Of a DNA stretch of 64,000 bases, positions 22,370 through 33,600 are shown piece by piece. The position numbers and the translations under genes were made by a program. The first letter of the stretch is position 1, and every line of letters starts with the position of its first letter. Below the pieces are notes generated by a model that made no database searches, was not told the DNA's origin, and saw only the letters and a program-made list of their open reading frames with translations. This stretch comes from Fagopyrum homotropicum (lineage: Eukaryota > Streptophyta > Magnoliopsida > Caryophyllales > Polygonaceae). The stretch covers positions 3,918,501 through 3,982,500 of the forward strand of contig BSWB01000001.1 of NCBI GenBank assembly GCA_033239125.1, written 5' to 3'.

Positions 22370-24945
22370 CGAAAACGTACTTCTTTCATTGATCAAATAT
22401 TGTTTATATAGACAAATATAAAGGAAAAATGATAAACTAACAAATAAAAGATAAAGTTAACAAACGACCCAATATATTGGACATAATCTCTAACGCTCCC
22501 TTCAAGTTTGAGGTGTGAAATTAACAACCCCAAGGTTGTGAAGCAAGAAGTTGAATCGAGTAGGGCCAAGAGCTTTAGCCATGATTTAGTTAGCTAAAGA
22601 GTGCCACAGACATGTTGTGTCTAAATGATACCTCGCTGAATTTGTTCCCTGATGGTATGACAATCAATCTTAATGTGCTTGGTATCTCATGGAAGATTGG
22701 ATTGTTGACGATATGAATAGAGGAATGATTATCGCAGGCTGCATAGTTAGAGTCACAAAAAGAACGAATGCACAAATCATGTGGTGGAACGTCTAATTAT
22801 AGGGCAGTGCCTTCTTGTTGACGGTTGCCAAGTACAACCAAACGCGCCTTATAACCCTCAACTTGTTTATGGAGTTGTATTTGATGCGGAAAACCCATTT
22901 AGCGCCAATAAGCTTACGATCCATAGGAAGATCAACATATTCTCAAGTATTGTTGCGGTGTAAGGCAGCCATTACCTTGCATAGTCTTTTGCCATTTCAG
23001 GTTAGCAATTGTTTCTGAAGAAGGTCGGTTTTTGTTCATGATATATAGAGTTAATAGCAACAATATATGTAGGAAAAAGGTGTTCATATTATAAAGAATT
23101 CATTATGTAATATCGGGCACCTGATTTCAATGAGGGAAAAGGTTGACCCGATCGGAGATCGAAGTGACTTGCTTTTTTACAAACATAATCTAATAATAGG
23201 GTAGAGAGTTTGGTGATTCAAGAGCTGAGACGGGGTGGTGAATCTGTTGGGGTAGTGGTGGAGTTGCTAATGTGATTATGGGGGAGGGGGGTCCGCAATT
23301 AGGACAAGCATGTAAGAGAATGTCGGTAGCGTGTCAATGGGCATGAGAGATAGTGTGGGGGCTAAGGTAGTGATGTTGGGGGTAACACGGGGAGGGGTTC
23401 TACAGGAAAAAGGATAGGGGTGAGGTCCGCTGTTTTTTACGCTGAGGGTGGAGCGGTGAGAGAGTCATCAACGCTAGGAAAGTAAAGCAACTAGTTCTAA
23501 GGGAAAAAGTTGCTTCGGGGTTAGGGATAGGTGGATGTGAATATCTTTTGGAGAACGGAAAATATATTCTCATAAAAACGCGCATCACGTGTTCATGTGT
23601 GACAAAAATATCTCAAGTATCTAGATCTAACATTTTTCACCCTTTTTGAGTCGGTGAATAACCTATGAAGACACACTTTCTACCCTGAGGTCTGAACTTG
23701 TCAGAAGATCGAGGAAGAATCGAACAATAAGCAAGACAACCCAAAACCCGAAGATAGTCAAGGGAAGGTGGGGAGCCATGAAGAAGCTCTTAAGGAGTTT
23801 TTTTATGAAGTACATGTGTAGGTGAGGGGTTGATAAGGTAACAAGCAACGAGGACACATTCTCCCCAAAGCGAGGGAGGTAATTCCCCTTGAACATAAGG
23901 ACTCTAACGACATTAAGGATGTGATGATGTTTCCGTTCTACCCTCCAAATTTGTTGTGATGTGTAAGTACATGAAGTTTATAGGCAAATACTCATGCCCT
24001 AAAGAAAAGATCGAAGACAAAGGAATTTTTTTGCATTATCAATGTGAAAGGTTTTGACACAAGTACGAAATTGAGTCTCAACCATGACACAACCATTTAG
24101 AATTAGTGAGGTGCTTTATCTTTTTATTAAATAAATCCATGTGCAACGGGAGTAATCATCAAAATTGGTAAGAAAGTAGGTACAACTGGAAGTAGAAAGA
24201 GTGTGATAGGGACCCCATATATCCAAGTGAACTAATTCAAATAAAGACGAAGCATGAGAATTAGTAATAGGAAAAATATGATCTAGGTAGTGTGGCCCGG
24301 AGACACATGTCACAAGGATAAGTGGTTTCGGTGTTGGAATGATGACCAAGGCAATTATGGTTGGTGGTGGTGTCTAAAGTGGTAAGACATGAAAGGGGTA
24401 GAAAAATATTTGTCACCCAGCGAAGCCAGTAGGTTCCATAACGAGCTTCATCAACACCAATCATTGTCCTCGAAGTACAGTCTTGTATAACACAAAGTCT
24501 AGTAGTTATCATAAAAACACAATTCAAGTCTGTATTTAAATTATTCAGTGAAAAGAGATGACAATCAAGTCCGAGAACAAATAATAGTCGAGGCAAGTGA
24601 AGAGAGTTATTGAGGCGAAAGTTCCTTGTGTGTCCGGCTGAGACTAGAGCTCCATTAGAGAGTTTGATCCGACATGTGCTTACCAGTGTGAGCGGGGAAA
24701 GTAGAGTACAATCCCTCGTTAGAACCTCCATAATCAAGGATCCAAGGGAGTAATGCATGAAGTGATATCGTGGGTTGAATGAGAGCGGTATGATTTCAAA
24801 GCAAATAGGATGGTGTTCCACTGAGTATCATCAATTGTAGGATCAATGTCTTTACGGTCTTGAGATGTTAAGGGATCAGGGGAAGGGATGTGTAGTTAGT
24901 GATACACTTCTGGATGCCGATGTCATCCGTGCCTCTGGTCTGATA
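22370..24945 (-). pseudogene. Decayed, internally deleted Ty1-copia retrotransposon
   Basis: Minus-strand motifs from right to left: gag-pre-integrase region (24821-24300: LVSTCRIKLSNGALVSAGHT and DCTSRTMIGVDEA); integrase start (24280-24116: VHLDIWGPYHTLS, FLTNFDDYSRCTWIYLI); integrase end (23896-23663, frameshifted, like YLINTPPLHVLHKKTPYELL and LRVxGCLAY); a Pro/Ser-coding linker (about 23500-23200); RT start (22930-22800: RKLIGAKWVFRIKYNS). It then jumps straight to RNase H (22770-22595: CDNHSSIHIVNNPIFHE). The RT core with its YVDD box and most of RNase H are missing. A purine tract (CTTGAAGGGAGC on the minus strand) near 22495 may mark the 3' LTR boundary, and a PBS-like TGTATCAGA lies near 24940. 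Many stops and frameshifts; dead. Confidence 0.75.
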
Positions 24946-24999
24946 CACCCTTGGCTACCACTACCGGTTCATCACCCTTGGCTACCACTACCGGTTCAT
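24946..24999. repeat. 27-bp tandem duplication
   Basis: Two exact 27-base copies, each containing TTGGCTACCACTACCGGTTC. On the minus strand they encode EPVVVAKG twice in a short frame. They lie at the edge of the decayed copia element. Confidence 0.8.
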
Positions 25000-25425
25000 T
25001 CTTGTTGTTTTTCATGTGATGAAGGTTAATTGAGATGTTAAGGGAACAGGGAAGGGGATGCGTAGTTAGTGACCACCCTTTTGCAACCATCTTTGTCAAG
25101 CCACCAAGTCTCGAATCAGGTTTCGTTCCCTCTTGAATTATGAGATATTTCCTTAATGGCAGTTTCTTAAGAATACATGCTTTAATGTGGACTTTTGTGA
25201 AAGAATGTAGCGGGACCTTAATATCACCCATTAAATGTCTCTGAGTTCAAGAGACATTTCCTTAATGAACAACATTATTGGACAATTATTCGAGTAATGT
25301 CTCGACAAGTGAGTGGCTTCGTATTTCGAAAATTTAAAACCACCAATCCTTCAAAACAAGGAATTTGTTTAGGCTCTCATCGACTATTAAATCTACGTGG
25401 AGAGCCCTTTGCAAGGTAGACTTCG
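25000..25425. other. Repeat-derived intergenic DNA, related to 26350-26640
   Basis: A stretch of about 45 bases (GAGATGTTAAGGGA..., GTAGTTAGTGA) near 24862 recurs at about 25031. The minus-strand sequence at 25140-25231 (LHSFTKVHIKACILKKL) resembles LHSFKEVHIKEVFLKINKLA at 26637-26500, which looks like the RNase H-like tail of LINEs. Fragmentary; no gene. Confidence 0.4.
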
Positions 25426-25635
25426 TGTAACACCCTGTAAAATTATTATCCCGTATCATTTGAATGGCTATTTATTGTTAACTTATAAGGATGTATTGCT
25501 AGTTGCTACACATGTCAACATAAATTATTCTTTTCTAGTGGTCGCGTGAGGACAAAGAACTCTAGAGTTAAATGTGCTCGTGCGGGAGCAATTTCAAGAT
25601 GGGTGACCGACGTTTGGAGTTTAAGTGAGGGAGAT
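25426..25635 (+). repeat. 5S-rRNA-like, Cassandra-type LTR remnant, copy 1
   Basis: Starts TGTAACACCC and contains, from about 25556, GAACTCTAGAGTTAAATGTG, then CTCGTGCGGGAGCAATTTC and GATGGGTGACC. These are in the order and close to the spacing of plant 5S rRNA (GAACTCCGAAGTTAAGCGTG, ..., GGATGGGTGACC), including the internal pol III promoter region. Cassandra TRIMs carry such 5S sequence in their LTRs (established). It is too diverged to be a 5S gene. Confidence 0.6.
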
Positions 25636-25800
25636 TGTAACACCCTTTTTTTTCAAAAAGAATTCTTCTTTTTCAGTGGTCGGGTGAGAACAAAGAACTC
25701 TGAAGTTGAGCGTGCTCGATGAGTGACCTCCTAAAAATTTTTTGCGTGAGTATGGTTGACATGGGGACAACGCTCGCTTCATCCTAGGTCCCTCAATCTA
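25636..25800 (+). repeat. 5S-rRNA-like, Cassandra-type LTR remnant, copy 2
   Basis: Starts TGTAACACCC directly at the end of copy 1 and contains GAACTCTGAAGTTGAGCGTG followed by CTCGATGAGTGACCTCCT (25696-25732). This is closer to 5S rRNA than copy 1 in the A-box region, but the segment between the A box and GTGACC is shortened by about 20 bases. The right end is unclear. Confidence 0.6.
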
Positions 25801-27030
25801 TTATACAGTTAAAGTACCTTAAATATAGGACTAGCCCTATAAAAAGATCACATAGTCTCCTCATTAAACTCATACTTTTGCCTTATTTTGGCATTAAGGC
25901 CAATTGTAGCTTCTCGTTGAGCCTATTTTCTTTGCATTATGAGAAATTCACCTAAACCATTACTTAATGAATTGAGTAGGCAAGCCCCGTTACATCAATG
26001 TCGATTCACCATTACCCTCGACCACTAGATTGACCTTTACTGTCAACACGAACCCCCCTCATCACAACCTGCACCTTTGCATCACACTTTCCATGTCCTT
26101 TTTTTTACTTAGTCTCCGTTGAGGAGGCTACCGATATATTTTACATCCAAGACCAATCCTAGATGGTACTCACTTTTATAGAGTTGTCCATTTCCTAACA
26201 ATTCTAACTGAGGATTTTCACTGTTTACGGATTGGGTCATTACCCATATACTCGTTACTTCAGTTTGGAGCTCCTTCGAGACGTTTTCATGCGTCAAAAT
26301 TTCCTTCTTTGAGTTGATGATTTTTAAAAAGGAAAGACATTTGGGATACTAGACAAGCCTAGTAGCCCGAGAGTACGTTGAGAATGACTGGCAAGAACTT
26401 GTCAAGGATAGGACATTCTATGGACAGACCGATTAAGAGCATCAAGCACAATGATGTCATAAAAGCTTGAAAGGACATCAACACTACCGGGGGAGAAAAC
26501 CGACCAAGGTAAGCTAGATCATTAGCCAATTTGTTGATTTTTAAGAATACTTCCTTAATGTGAACTTCTTTGAAAGAATGCAACATGACCCTTATTTCAC
26601 CCATTAGTTTTTTTTTGCTTGGCAAGGGGGTTTCCAAGTTCCATCAAAAAAAATGATCACAATTATGTTATCCTCATCGACTTCAATTTTGGAATTTAGA
26701 CCCTCAAGAACGACAAGCGGTTTTATTTCAAATTATGTTAATTTTGTTGGCCAAAGATTCTTTAGGTCGATTAGTTTTGTTTTTGTTTTTCACTATTTTT
26801 TTATTTGAGAATTATTTGTTAAAATAATAATACATAAACAAAATCATGTGAAAGTGATATGGAGGAGCTTCGTAAATCTTTTATGGACTAGTATCTTAAA
26901 AGGTGAATGGGTTTGATCCATAAGATCAACTAACACAAATTCCTTATGGTTGGATTGGCAAAGGCAAGGCAACAACACATGAGAAAGGTTGGCGTGGCAA
27001 TAATGTAAATAAAATCTCCTTCATGCTATA
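25800..27030. other. Intergenic DNA with LINE-like scraps
   Basis: The minus strand at 26637-26500 (EVHIKEVFLKINKLANDLAY) is similar in pattern to the C-terminal RNase H of plant LINEs. The rest shows no gene. The DUF1639 gene promoter presumably begins near 26900. Confidence 0.35.
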
Positions 27031-27129
27031 CATACAACCCACCATGCCTTTCTCAACTACAAGAAACACAGGAAGAAGAGTTCCTCTTCCTTTCACTTTC
27101 TAGGGATTCAACTTCAACGATCTTCATCC

Positions 27130-27851
27130 ATGGCGACGGCTCCTGTCAAGTCACCGCTTCACAATTTCCCTCTCTCCTTCCTCAAATGGGGTTCAACCAG
27201 CTCCATCAACCCTCACCACCGCTGTCGCCGCTCGGTCGACTCTTCTCCTCCTCCACCTCCTTCTGACAAATCTATTGTTCCAGTCCCGGAATCCGAGCCT
27301 CATGAACAAGAACCCGAGGAACAGTCTCAGAGACAGTGGAATCTCCGCCCTAGGAGGTCATCGGCTGCGGAAATCGGCGGTTTTGGGCATCAGAAGATAA
27401 TCGGCGAGTTCTTAACTGAATCAGACACCGCGACTAAGTCTGCAAGGCTTCGAGGTATGGTTGATGGTGGATTGCATGAGAGGAGGGAGAAACGGAAGTT
27501 CTGGATTGCTCTTTCCAAAGATGAGATCGAAGAAGACATCTATTCTCTTACTGGCTCTAAGCCTTCTCGTCGCCCTCGCAAACGCCCTAGAAACATCCAG
27601 AAACAGTTAGATGTTAGTATAACTGCTATCGAAATCTCTCTCTATCTTTTTTCGTTTTTTTCAATTTTGTGATCGTGTTTGTTTCAGAGCTTTTTCCCTG
27701 GTCTATGGCTCGTCGGCATTTCACCGGAAGCTTATCGGAGTCTTGATGCTCCTACAAAGGTGCTGTACTGCGATGCTCTTCAATGGCTTCCATTGACATG
27801 TCTTCTTTTTCCGCTTTTTAAAGGCTTTTCTGTTTCTTCTTGCAGAAGTAG
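27130..27851 (+). CDS. DUF1639 family protein
   Basis: Predicted 186-residue plant-specific protein of unknown biochemical role. Three exons: 27130-27612, 27688-27759 and 27846-27851. The introns (GT-AG) are 75 and 86 bp. The N-terminus is Pro/Ser-rich (SSPPPPPSDKS). The middle has WNLRPRR, a family hallmark. The C-terminal DUF1639 core reads KFWIALSKDEIEEDIYSLTG, RPRKRPRNIQKQLD, then across the intron SFFPGLWLVGISPEAYRSLD and ends APTKK. The basic RRPRKRPR stretch may be a nuclear signal. The last exon is only AAG TAG. I infer it because reading through the GTGCTG donor gives an unrelated 40-residue tail (stop at 27879), while family members as I recall them end soon after the PGLW motif in a short basic tail. 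Retention of that intron is the alternative ending. Confidence 0.85.
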
Positions 27852-27859
27852 AATCATTG

Positions 27860-30560
27860 ACCGGTACATCAAGAATTGAGCGATGTGAGTAGCAAATAGC
27901 AATGGAGTTGAGTTTCATCATAAATGGAGGTCTAATAGAAGGGTTTTTAGTGGGTAATCTAGATGAGTAGAAGTAAAACAAAATCTGGAACTTCATAGAT
28001 AGAACAATGCAATGCTTCAAAGTTTCAAGGTGTAATTATAGAGAAAACTTTGGCCTCCTTGTGAATGAATGATTACAATTCCTAATGAGTTTTCCTTCTT
28101 CTAATGCAATATAAATATGGTTTGGTTTAGTTTGATGTTGCTGAACTTTGGTAGATTATATATATATATCTGTATCTGCAATTCAACTGCTTACTTCATT
28201 CACCTCTTTGGTTTGCTGCACAAACTAAAACCAGTAAGTTATGGTTCAGCTGCTAAGCTACTTCACCTGATCACCTCTCTGGTTTCATTGCTGTGATCTT
28301 GACTGTAGTTTGATATTTCCTCTGTATTCTATGAAAATTTTATTTGGGTTTTGTGATCTTTCACCATTGATTCTGAGTGAGATGTTTGTTCTATAGTTTG
28401 AGTTGATTTGTGATGTCTTGGGTACTTATTACTTGACTGGAGTATGAAGAACTGAATTCAGATACGATACAGAATGAAAAGTGTTCTTCATACTTTGATT
28501 GTGTTGGTAATATTCATCGTGATTTTTTTTTTTGGTTTATGGTAAATGTTTTGTGATATTTTTTATGATTGAATCTTTGAAAACGTTGAACTCCTCTAAT
28601 GTCTAGGTTTAATGTTTGAGTTTAAGGGTGTGTTTGGCTGCGGTCCAAATATTTCACATAGTTTTCAAAACCTAGCCCTTCAATTTTATTTTGAGTATAT
28701 ATTTGAACGAGTCATGATGTAGACCATAATAAGACTTTTATAGATAATTATACCTTACCGTTTATTTAAAAAATCGTATCAATAAAATATGGATAAATTA
28801 CCGAAAACAACCCATTGTACAACAATTAACATAAATTATCTTTACGAAAAAGCTAAATACACCGTGTTTGAATTACTAACGTTAAATTTAATTGTAATCC
28901 GGCAGTCAAATTTAATTGTAATCCGGCAGCTCTTAGTGGGCGCCGGCGTCATCAGCCGGTGTCCAATTTTTTTTTTAAAAAAATTTCAGAAAAAAAAATT
29001 TTAAAAAAAATTTATTCGAAAAAACTGATTCTTTACTTCAAGGGTTCCAAAAAAAAAAAAATTTAGGCGCCGGCTCCCATTGTTATAAAAAAAAATTTAC
29101 TGGCGCCGGCGAATGTTATAAAAAAAAAGGCGCTAGCGCCATTCGCCGGCGCCTTGCGATTGGTTTTTGTCCTTATGAATTTAAGTTCCGTATATATAGC
29201 ACGCCCCATTATTAAGATATATATAATAAATTTGTTTATCTATAGACATTCGTTTTATGTATATTATATTATTTAATAAAATATATTTATTTATACACAT
29301 AACATATTGTTATATTATGTTATATTTTTATAATCGCTCAAATGAATAGATTGTATAGGTGAAAAGCAAGATGAGTTTTTAAGATGACGTGGATGCTCTT
29401 AGTAAAATAACTTACTTTTGAATATTTTCATATTTTTAACACAAAATCCATCTAAACCCATCTTTTTTAATACACTAGGCAACATGTGTGAAGTTTACGC
29501 CAATTGGGTCTCCGTTGTTTGTGGCCCTTGTGGATAGGAAATAATAATAATAATATATTTTATCTTAAAATAATAACAAATTATTATTATATAAATCTAT
29601 TTGTTCTTTTTATAAATATTTGGACATTCTGATACTAAATATTATTTTTTATTTGTTTATTGTAAGATAAGTTCAATTAAAATTATCGAAATAATTGTAA
29701 TTGTAAGAATATCAAATATGATAAAATATATTTGAGATCTCAATCAAATAAAAAATATTTAAAATATATAGTTAGATAAATATAACTTAGTAAAAACAAA
29801 ATTCATATATAAAATTGAGCAATAATAATAACAATGTAGCTTTATTAAACTAATAATGTTTACGGTATACAATAACAATATAAATTTTTGTTAAAATAAT
29901 AATCAAATAAATATCAACTGATTTGAATTATATAATATCAAAAATAGTTTTATTGTTATATATATTTAAAGAAAATAAATGAAATTAGAATTTGATATGA
30001 TCTTGAATGAGAATTAGTGTGATGTGCATTAAAAAAAAGACGACACTGTAAAATTGATGAGTTGGTTGCATAAATATATGCAAATATCAGTCACGGGCTA
30101 AAAAAGAGATATACAAATATATAAATTGGTAATAAGATATAAATTAGTGAAACAATTCAATCAATAATCCAAATTACTTCATAATTCTCCACAATAGTAA
30201 ATGCAATTTTTTTCCGGAATTTCTAAATGTACCGACGAAAATCTATATTTATGTGTAGTTGAGATTTTCCTAACTTCAAGTTTTTTTTAGTTGAGATTAA
30301 ACATCAACATGTTGAAATGAATCTAGTTGAACCACTCCATTTGATCTAAAATTTCATCAAGAAAAACTGTCATGTGATCTTCATGGATAGAACTAGAAGA
30401 GTAATTTTTTTTATCGTTGCTCCAGCTGAGTGGCACTCGGTTTAAAAAATATAATAAAAAAGGAAAAGGAAAAAAAAGAAAAAGAAAAAAGTGTTGACGG
30501 TCTTCAGTTCTTACAACCACCGTCAAGCGACTCAAGCCATCCACCTACTCGCAATAAATA
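27860..30560. other. AT-rich intergenic DNA
   Basis: No gene seen. A GGCGCCGGC-rich block is listed separately. GGATGCTCTTA at about 29391 resembles one end of the Tourist-like element at 2919, but no partner was found. Confidence 0.4.
28925..29155. repeat. Cluster of GGCGCCGGC palindromes separated by poly-A/T
   Basis: GGGCGCCGGCG, AGGCGCCGGC, TGGCGCCGGCG, AGGCGCTAGCGCC and CGCCGGCGCCTTG occur within 230 bases, separated by runs of A or T. Each is a near-perfect palindrome in otherwise AT-rich DNA. The origin is unknown; it may be a worn foldback element. Confidence 0.5.
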
Positions 30561-30569
30561 ACTGCATTG

Positions 30570-30577
30570 TATATAAA
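30570..30577 (+). promoter_or_regulatory. TATA box of the acyl-CoA oxidase gene
   Basis: TATATAAA 98 bases upstream of the start codon, which predicts a transcription start near 30600 and a 5' UTR of about 65 bases. Confidence 0.6.
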
Positions 30578-30667
30578 CAAATTCGCCAATCTTCATCTTC
30601 TTTACAAGAAATTCCCCTTTCCCGACCTAAAGGAAAAAAGTTTGTTCTCTTTCTCAGATCTCAATCC

Positions 30668-33600
30668 ATGGCCGAGGCTACTTTTCACAACGACGGCGGC
30701 GTTGATTACCTCGCCGACGAGAGGAAGAAATCGCAGTTTGATGTTGATGCTATGAAGATCGTATGGGCCGGTAGTCAGCGTCAATTTGAGATCTCTGATC
30801 GCATGTCTCGTCTTGTCGCCAGCGATCCGGTTATCCTTCTTTTTTCTCTTCATTTCTAGATTCCGATTTTGTGTTATTATCCGATGAATTGGCTTTTTAG
30901 TGTTAATTCGTCATGGTTTGATGGAGGACTTATTGGCGTTATGTGAAATTTAACTTAACTGTTTTTTTACTTTTAAGAATAGTATGTATGCGCCTTTTTA
31001 AAAGCTCGTTTTGATTGTGAAATATGGTGTTTCAGGCTTTTAAGAAGGATACTAGAGTAATGATGGACAGGAAGGAATTGTTTAAGAACACTCTTAGGAA
31101 AGCAGCTCATGGTTGGAAAAGGATAGTCGAGCTTCGTCTATCTGGTATGAAATATTTGGACATAACACATCAGCTCCTAAATTTCTTTTAGTTTCTTATT
31201 AAGGCTGAATCGTTTTTTTTAAAATTATAATGCAGAAGAAGAAGCAGGTGCAATGCGAATTTTTGTTGACGAACCTGCCTACACAGATCTTCATTGGGTA
31301 ACTTATGGCCTTAGCTGATTCATGCTTTTCAGCTATTAATCAATGCTGTAAGATCTATAAGTGTTTCATGTCTTACTGTACGTCATATGGTTTTAACTGC
31401 AGGGGATGTTTGTTCCTGCAATCAGAGGACAAGGTACCGAGGAGCAGCAGAAGAAGTGGTTGCCAATGGCATATAAGATGCAAATAATTGGATGTTATGC
31501 ACAAACTGAACTGGGTCATGGATCCAATGTTCAAGGTCTTGAAACCACTGCTACTTTTGATCCTGAAGCAGACGAATTTGTTATTCATAGTCCAACATTG
31601 ACCTCGAGCAAAGTGAGCACTAGTGTCTTCTTCTTTTGTGCTTCTAAAGCAGTCATGGCATTCTCATCTTGCAGTTAGTATCTATGCCAGTGTCAACTGT
31701 CAAGAATGACCAAACACTGAGATAAAATAATGGAACTCCATGCTTGCTGATTGCTTTAATGTATGGATTTGAGTGATATTCTACCAGGGCTAAACCTTAT
31801 CTATCCAGAGCTAAATGCTTTAATGTATGGATTTGAGTATGCAATGGAACTCCATGCTTGCTGATTTCAACTGATTCACTTCAAAGCACTGAGATAAAAT
31901 AATGATTGTGGAAGATATGCGCAAAAAATACTTATTTTCTTCTAACAAAAAAAGAGTTCTTCTGCTAACACCTCTAAAATAGTGAAGATGGATAGAATGA
32001 CCAAACAGCTCATTGTTTTTGGTAACAGTTCACGGTATGTGTAGATGCTCTACCTAGTATCACGGTTTGCTAATAGGGGCTTGGGAGGATGTGGGTTTAT
32101 TGTTTGATTGTGATGGATCATTTCATAGTTTTGAGTTTTTGCTTAGATTCAATTCATTGTCTATCTGACTAGTGGTGGCCTGGTGGACTGGGAAAAGCAT
32201 CTACTCATGCACTTGTTTATGCACGCCTTATAACAGATGGGAAGGACCATGGAATAAATGGTAAGCATCTGATTTGCTGGTTGAGGAGTTGTTATATTGA
32301 CAAAGTGTTCTTTATTTATTAACTCATTCTTTCTAAGGGGAGTTTTCATAGTTAATTTTTCTTATATTGTAAATGACGACACCCTTAATTTTTTTTTAAA
32401 GAAGGAAAATGAACTTATTTCTTGATTTGTCAAAATCTTTAGCGCAATGTTAACCTTGTGTAAAATGCTCTTATCCAAGGTTTCATTGTGCAACTGCGAA
32501 GTTTGGATGATCACCTACCATTGCCTGGAATTACTATTGGTGATATTGGACTAAAATTTGGAAATGGAGCATATAACACTATGGATAATGGGGTTCTGAG
32601 ATTTGATCACGTGCGCATCCCTAGGGAACAGATGCTGATGCGGTCTGCTCCTTCACCTTTCCTCCTTTGAATTGCATAAAATTTATGGTTGCAATTTTTG
32701 AATCCAACATTTAACTATTTTTGGTGAGTCAGTATCATTTAGGATGTTCGACTCTTGACCTCTCTTCTTGAAAATTCTATAGCTTGTAAACTTGCATGTA
32801 ATTTAGATCTTTGTGGACTTCATCTGGTCTAGTTAGGGTGGTTGCTAGATGAAAATATACATATTCCTTATTCTGTAAGTCTCAGAACAACTTTGTTCTT
32901 CATATTTCCAGTGTATCTAGTATTAATTACAATCAAAATTTGAACATCTATGATACCTTTATAGTTCAATAATTAATTTGAATACTTTAGCTTTGAAATA
33001 CTTGGTGCCATTGATTTTAAAAGGCCCGTGTCTCCTTGTATTTCTGTTGTTGACATGTCACAAATTTCTGTTGTTTTCTACAGTGTGCAAGAGGTAACAA
33101 GGGAGGGGAAGGTTGTACTGTCGAATGTTCCCCGACAGTTACTTTATGGAACTATGGTATATGTTAGACAGACAATTGTATCTGGTGCTTCTTCTGCTTT
33201 GTCACGAGCTGTCTGTATTGCTACAAGGTATAGTGCTGTCCGTCGGCAATTTGGTTCGAAAGATGGGCATGAAATTCAGGTGAATCAGTGAGCTGCTAAT
33301 AAATTGCAGATGCTAGTATAATGTTGCAGTTAGTAATAAATTACATGAACATATTCTAGCAATTTATACTGTCCCCATCACTTTGAAGTGTATAGTTTGT
33401 TCAGTTATTGTTAGATTTGAAAAAAACAATGTCTATTGGTTATCGTCCCTCCCTTCTTTAATTTTATTATGTCGGTGATATATTTCTTGTGTTCTAGATA
33501 TATCAATTTTAGTTTCTTATCTCACTAGACAGAACATGCATTTTAATTTGTTCTGCAGCCGCAAAAATTATCACTTGAGATAGTAACAGCTATAAAAGGA

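Noticed and set aside
25555..25732. Functional 5S rRNA gene
   Set aside because: Both copies are diverged or shortened between the A box and GTGACC and lie after LTR-like starts, so I call them 5S-derived repeats.
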